A DNA stretch of 35,135 bases, taken from positions 1 through 35,135 of the forward strand of contig JAFYMW010000068.1 in assembly GCA_017548165.1 (NCBI GenBank), given 5' to 3'. This stretch comes from Bacteroidaceae bacterium (lineage in GTDB: Bacteria > Bacteroidota > Bacteroidia > Bacteroidales > Bacteroidaceae). The notes below the pieces were generated by a model, which was given only the letters and a program-made list of their open reading frames with translations, was not told the origin of the DNA and did no database searches. Made by a program: the position numbers and the translations under genes. This document shows positions 32,248 through 35,135 of the stretch, one piece after another (position 1 is the stretch's first letter; every line of letters begins with the position of its first letter).

Positions 32248-33198
32248 CTACTTGAACAAAGAATCCACAAATTCCACTCTATTAAATGGTTGCAAGTCCT
32301 CCATACCCTCACCCAATCCGATATATCTGACAGGAATCTTGAACTGATCAGAGATACCTATAACCACACCACCCTTGGCTGTTCCATCCAACTTGGTCAC
32401 CGCCATGCTGGTAACCTCTGTTGCTGCAGTAAACTGTTTAGCCTGTTCGTAGGCATTCTGTCCTGTGCTGCCATCAAGAACAAGCATCACATCGTGAGGT
32501 GCCTCTGGCATGAGTTTCTGCATCACACGCTTAATCTTGGACAGTTCATCCATCAAACCTTTCTTGTTGTGCAAACGACCGGCAGTGTCAATAATTACCA
32601 CATCAGCGCCAGAAGAAATGGCACTCTGCAAAGTATCAAAAGCCACAGATGCAGGATCGCTACCCATCTGTTGCTTAATAACAGGAACTCCTACCCTTTC
32701 TCCCCAAATTACTATCTGCTCTACTGCAGCTGCACGGAATGTATCGGCAGCACCAAGAACAACCTTCAAACCAGCCTGTTTGAACTGATAGGCCAATTTT
32801 CCTATTGTTGTTGTCTTGCCCACACCATTAACGCCAACAACCATAATAACATAGGGGCGCTTGCCCTCAGGCAGAGTAAATCCTTCAGTATCTTCGGTGT
32901 TATTCTCTGTAAGCAACTGTGCTATTTCGTCTCGCAAAATACGATTCAATTCGCTGGTTCCTACATATTTGTCACGAGCCACGCGTTTCTCTATACGTTC
33001 TATAATCCTCAATGTGGTATCAACACCAACATCACTTGTCACCAAAACTTCTTCCAAATTATCCAGGACATCCTCATCGACCTTGTCTCGACCAGCTATA
33101 GCACGAGCTATCTTGTCAAAAAAGCCAGTCTTGGTCTTTTCAAGTCCCTTATCCAATGTCTCTTTCTTCTCTTTGCTAAAAAATGAAAACAATCCCAT
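32248..33198 (-). CDS. ftsY: Signal recognition particle receptor FtsY
   Basis: This 316-aa GTPase is the membrane-side receptor that docks the SRP-ribosome complex on SecYEG. The NG domains are complete: G1 GVNGVGKTT (122-130), then GAADTFRAAAVEQ, DTAGR (204-208) and TKLD (268-271). The N-terminal acidic A domain is nearly absent; the chain starts MGLFSFFSKEKKETLDKG, as in other Bacteroidetes. It is first in its operon. Its promoter region also faces yidC on the opposite strand, so two membrane-insertion genes are divergent. Confidence 0.97.
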   Translation of the reverse strand: MGLFSFFSKEKKETLDKGLEKTKTGFFDKIARAIAGRDKVDEDVLDNLEEVLVTSDVGVDTTLRIIERIEKRVARDKYVGTSELNRILRDEIAQLLTENNTEDTEGFTLPEGKRPYVIMVVGVNGVGKTTTIGKLAYQFKQAGLKVVLGAADTFRAAAVEQIVIWGERVGVPVIKQQMGSDPASVAFDTLQSAISSGADVVIIDTAGRLHNKKGLMDELSKIKRVMQKLMPEAPHDVMLVLDGSTGQNAYEQAKQFTAATEVTSMAVTKLDGTAKGGVVIGISDQFKIPVRYIGLGEGMEDLQPFNRVEFVDSLFK

Positions 33199-33352
33199 AA
33201 ATTTTTCTTCTTACTCTTTCTAAATGTTGAAAAAGGCGGTCATCAGTAAACCAAATATTGTATGATATCGAATGAACTATTGACGATAAAACGAACAGAT
33301 ACTGCATCTATCTAACTCGAACTCGACATTGTATCCACCTTTAAATTTTGCG

Positions 33353-33360
33353 CAAAGTTA
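33353..33360 (-). promoter_or_regulatory. -7 box of the ftsY operon
   Basis: TAACTTTG on the minus strand. A clear -33 TTTG is lacking. The leader to the ftsY ATG would be close to 150 bases, long for this window. Confidence 0.45.
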
Positions 33361-33451
33361 GTATTTTTTTTTAACATTATAAATTAATCACCAAAAGAAA
33401 GGACCTAAAGTTGGATTTTACAGACTATTCTTCACATTTCAATAGATATTT

Positions 33452-33483
33452 TTTGGTTATTCAACAGCATATTTGTACCTTTG
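33452..33483 (+). promoter_or_regulatory. Promoter of yidC
   Basis: TTTG (33452-33455), 20 bases, TACCTTTG (33476-33483): exact consensus. The start codon is at 33518, so the leader is about 28 bases. Confidence 0.75.
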
Positions 33484-33517
33484 CCCGCGTTTTATGTGAA
33501 AATTTAAAATATATTTT

Positions 33518-35135
33518 ATGGATAAAAACACTATTACGGGCTTTGTGCTCATTGTCTTGGTACTAATTGGCTTCAATTGGTACAGCAAGCCATCTGCCGA
33601 AGAAGTTGCCCAGATGCAGGAAATTGCACGTCAGGACAGCATCCAGCAGGCACAACAGGCAGAAGCCGCTAAGAAAGCAGAAGAGCAAAAGGCACTTGCC
33701 TTGGCCATGAAGGCTCAGGACAGTACTGCCCTCTTCTTTGAGGCACGCAATGTTCAAGGCGAGGAAGTAACCTTGAGCAATGGTCTTTTGAACCTTACCC
33801 TCAACACCAAGGGTGGTAGCATACAGAATGCAAGCCTTACCCAGTACAAGAACCAGCAGAAGGAAGATGTCATGCTTCTGCGCAAGGGGTTGAATAATCT
33901 CAGCTACCAATTGGTTGGCAAAGATGACAATATCGACACCCGCGACTTCACATTCCAGGCCATCAACCGCACAGACAGCACCGTTACCATGCGTTTGGGC
34001 ACCGAGGCGTCACATCTCGACATCAACTATCAGCTTGTATCAAATAGCTATTTGGTAAAGATTAGCATGCTGGCAACAGGCATGGGCAACGTATTGCATC
34101 CTGGCACCGAGAACATGACAATCAATTGGCAGGATGTAGCTGCCCAACAAGAGAAGGGTTTTGATTTTGAGCAACAGTTCTCTTCCTTGACCTACAAGGA
34201 GAAGAACGACGATACCGACAAGTTGTCAGAATCTGGCGAGGAGAACGAGACCATGGAGAATCCTCTTGAGTGGGTGGCATTCAAGAACCAGTTCTTCAGC
34301 TGCGTACTCATTGCTCCCGACCAGTTCGACAACGCAACCCTGAAGAGCAGTCCCTGCCAGAAGGGTTCAGGCGACCTAAAGAAGTACTCGGCACACATGA
34401 ACTGCACATTCGACCCACGTGGTGCACAAGCCACAGAGCTTAGTCTCTATCTTGGTCCCAACGATTTCCATATACTGAAGGATCATGACGACCTCATTGA
34501 CTCTAGCAAAGATCTGGAGTTGGAGAACCTGGTATATCTGGGCTGGCCCTTGTTCCGCATCATCAACCGTTGGCTCATCCTTCCCTTGTTTGAATTCCTT
34601 TCTGGTTTCGGCATGAACATGGGTATTGTGCTACTTCTGCTCACCCTCATTGTCAAGGCATTTGTCTACCCCACCACCAAGAAGAGCTACCTGAGCAGTG
34701 CCCGCATGCGTGTGCTTAAACCCAAGGTGGATGCTCTCAATGCCAAGTATCCCAAGCCCGAGGATGCAATGAAGAAGCAGACAGAGATGATGCAACTGTA
34801 TCGCGAATATGGCGTAAGCCCCATGGGCGGTTGCTTGCCTATGCTCATACAGATGCCCATCTGGATTGCATTGTTCAACTTCGTACCCAATGCCATCGCA
34901 CTGCGTGGTGAGAAGTTCCTTTGGGCAGACGACCTTTCTGCCTACGACGAACTCCTGAGCTGGGACACCGACCTTTGGCTCATCGGCGACCACTTGAGCA
35001 TCTTCTGTGTATTGTTCTGCGCCACCAACATCATCAACACATGGATTTCCATGCGTCAGCAGAATGCACAGATGTCTGCCGAGCAGGCACAGCAGATGAA
35101 GATGATGCAGTACATGATGTATATCATGCCTCTGA
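33518..35135 (+). CDS. yidC: Membrane protein insertase YidC (3' end outside the window)
   Basis: The frame reads MDKNTITGFVLIVLVLIGFN and stays open for 539 codons to the window edge. The first membrane helix is at residues 8-22. The large periplasmic beta domain (about 60-340) follows (LSNGLLNLTLNTKGGSIQNA; LEWVAFKNQFFSCVLI). The conserved core helices begin at about 345-385 (WPLFRIINRWLILPLFEFLS, MNMGIVLLLLTLIVKAFVYP) and continue with MGGCLPMLIQMPIWIALF and the cytoplasmic loop rich in M and Q (MRQQNAQMSAEQAQQMKMMQ). The C-terminal helices are not visible. It inserts and folds inner-membrane proteins together with or without SecYEG. It has its own promoter and faces ftsY. Confidence 0.96.
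   Translation, partial: MDKNTITGFVLIVLVLIGFNWYSKPSAEEVAQMQEIARQDSIQQAQQAEAAKKAEEQKALALAMKAQDSTALFFEARNVQGEEVTLSNGLLNLTLNTKGGSIQNASLTQYKNQQKEDVMLLRKGLNNLSYQLVGKDDNIDTRDFTFQAINRTDSTVTMRLGTEASHLDINYQLVSNSYLVKISMLATGMGNVLHPGTENMTINWQDVAAQQEKGFDFEQQFSSLTYKEKNDDTDKLSESGEENETMENPLEWVAFKNQFFSCVLIAPDQFDNATLKSSPCQKGSGDLKKYSAHMNCTFDPRGAQATELSLYLGPNDFHILKDHDDLIDSSKDLELENLVYLGWPLFRIINRWLILPLFEFLSGFGMNMGIVLLLLTLIVKAFVYPTTKKSYLSSARMRVLKPKVDALNAKYPKPEDAMKKQTEMMQLYREYGVSPMGGCLPMLIQMPIWIALFNFVPNAIALRGEKFLWADDLSAYDELLSWDTDLWLIGDHLSIFCVLFCATNIINTWISMRQQNAQMSAEQAQQMKMMQYMMYIMPL

Larger units (their letters stand above)
33199..33517. other. Divergent intergenic region between ftsY and yidC
   Basis: No gene was found in these 319 bases. 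They hold the divergent promoters of ftsY and yidC and a 148-base ftsY leader. The small ribosomal genes (rpmB, rpmG, DUF4295) often found upstream of ftsY in Bacteroidetes are absent. Confidence 0.7.

Noticed and set aside
32290-33186. A 298-codon plus-strand frame opposite ftsY
   Set aside because: It mirrors the complete FtsY gene; the histidine/cysteine-rich translation is typical of an antisense shadow.
33199-33517. A hidden DUF4295 or ribosomal-protein gene upstream of ftsY
   Set aside because: Reading both strands gave no frame resembling these small proteins.

Overview
The window looks like the chromosome of a Bacteroidales bacterium, probably a Prevotellaceae-like anaerobe. The phylum call rests on what can be read directly. 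At least a dozen genes are preceded by the Bacteroidota-type promoter (TTTG or TTG, 19-21 bases, TAnnTTTG). There is a complete Bat (Bacteroides aerotolerance) operon, a DUF3078 outer-membrane protein, an UpxY-type NusG paralog, a rubrerythrin/rubredoxin pair, and a CBM20-bearing 4-alpha-glucanotransferase. The family-level call is inference only.

Layout. 1-560 is insertion-sequence debris: the start of a minus-strand IS66-type orf and the C-terminal remnant of an IS4-type transposase. 590-6510 (minus) holds aspS, tRNA-Lys(CTT), a YycJ-like metallo-hydrolase and a DPE2-like malQ. 6699-8731 (plus) holds a DUF3078 outer-membrane protein and the GTPase engB. 8882-9668 (minus) holds rubredoxin and rubrerythrin. 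9888-12329 (plus) holds lrgA/lrgB, a small orphan gene, a glutaredoxin-like protein and free-methionine-sulfoxide reductase. 12381-14423 (minus) holds serB and an S1/P1 nuclease. 14424-15329 is a 0.9-kb non-coding island packed with inverted and tandem repeats. 15330-17612 (minus) holds a PlsC-type acyltransferase and a BASS-family transporter. 17880-19685 (plus) holds an orphan UpxY-type antiterminator followed by an AraC regulator. 19682-28899 (minus) is one long operon: moxR, DUF58, a BatD-like membrane protein, batA, batB, batC, batD, batE and a PAP2 phosphatase. 29099-33198 (minus) is a second operon: ftsY, rimO, a 90-aa HU protein and an HU-transmembrane-LysM fusion. yidC starts at 33518 (plus) and runs off the end.

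Themes. Much of the window concerns the cell envelope and oxygen or redox stress: the Bat complex, rubrerythrin, MsrC, LrgAB, FtsY and YidC for membrane protein insertion, PAP2 and PlsC for lipid chemistry. The least conventional items are: (i) the predicted single-pass membrane protein with a cytoplasmic HU DNA-binding domain and a periplasmic LysM domain, next to a free HU gene; (ii) the UpxY-AraC pair with no polysaccharide genes beside it; and (iii) the repeat island at 14.5-15.3 kb. No CRISPR array, phage or rRNA was seen. The tRNA, the rubredoxin and the partial yidC were read directly from the bases, and all promoter and hairpin calls are by eye.
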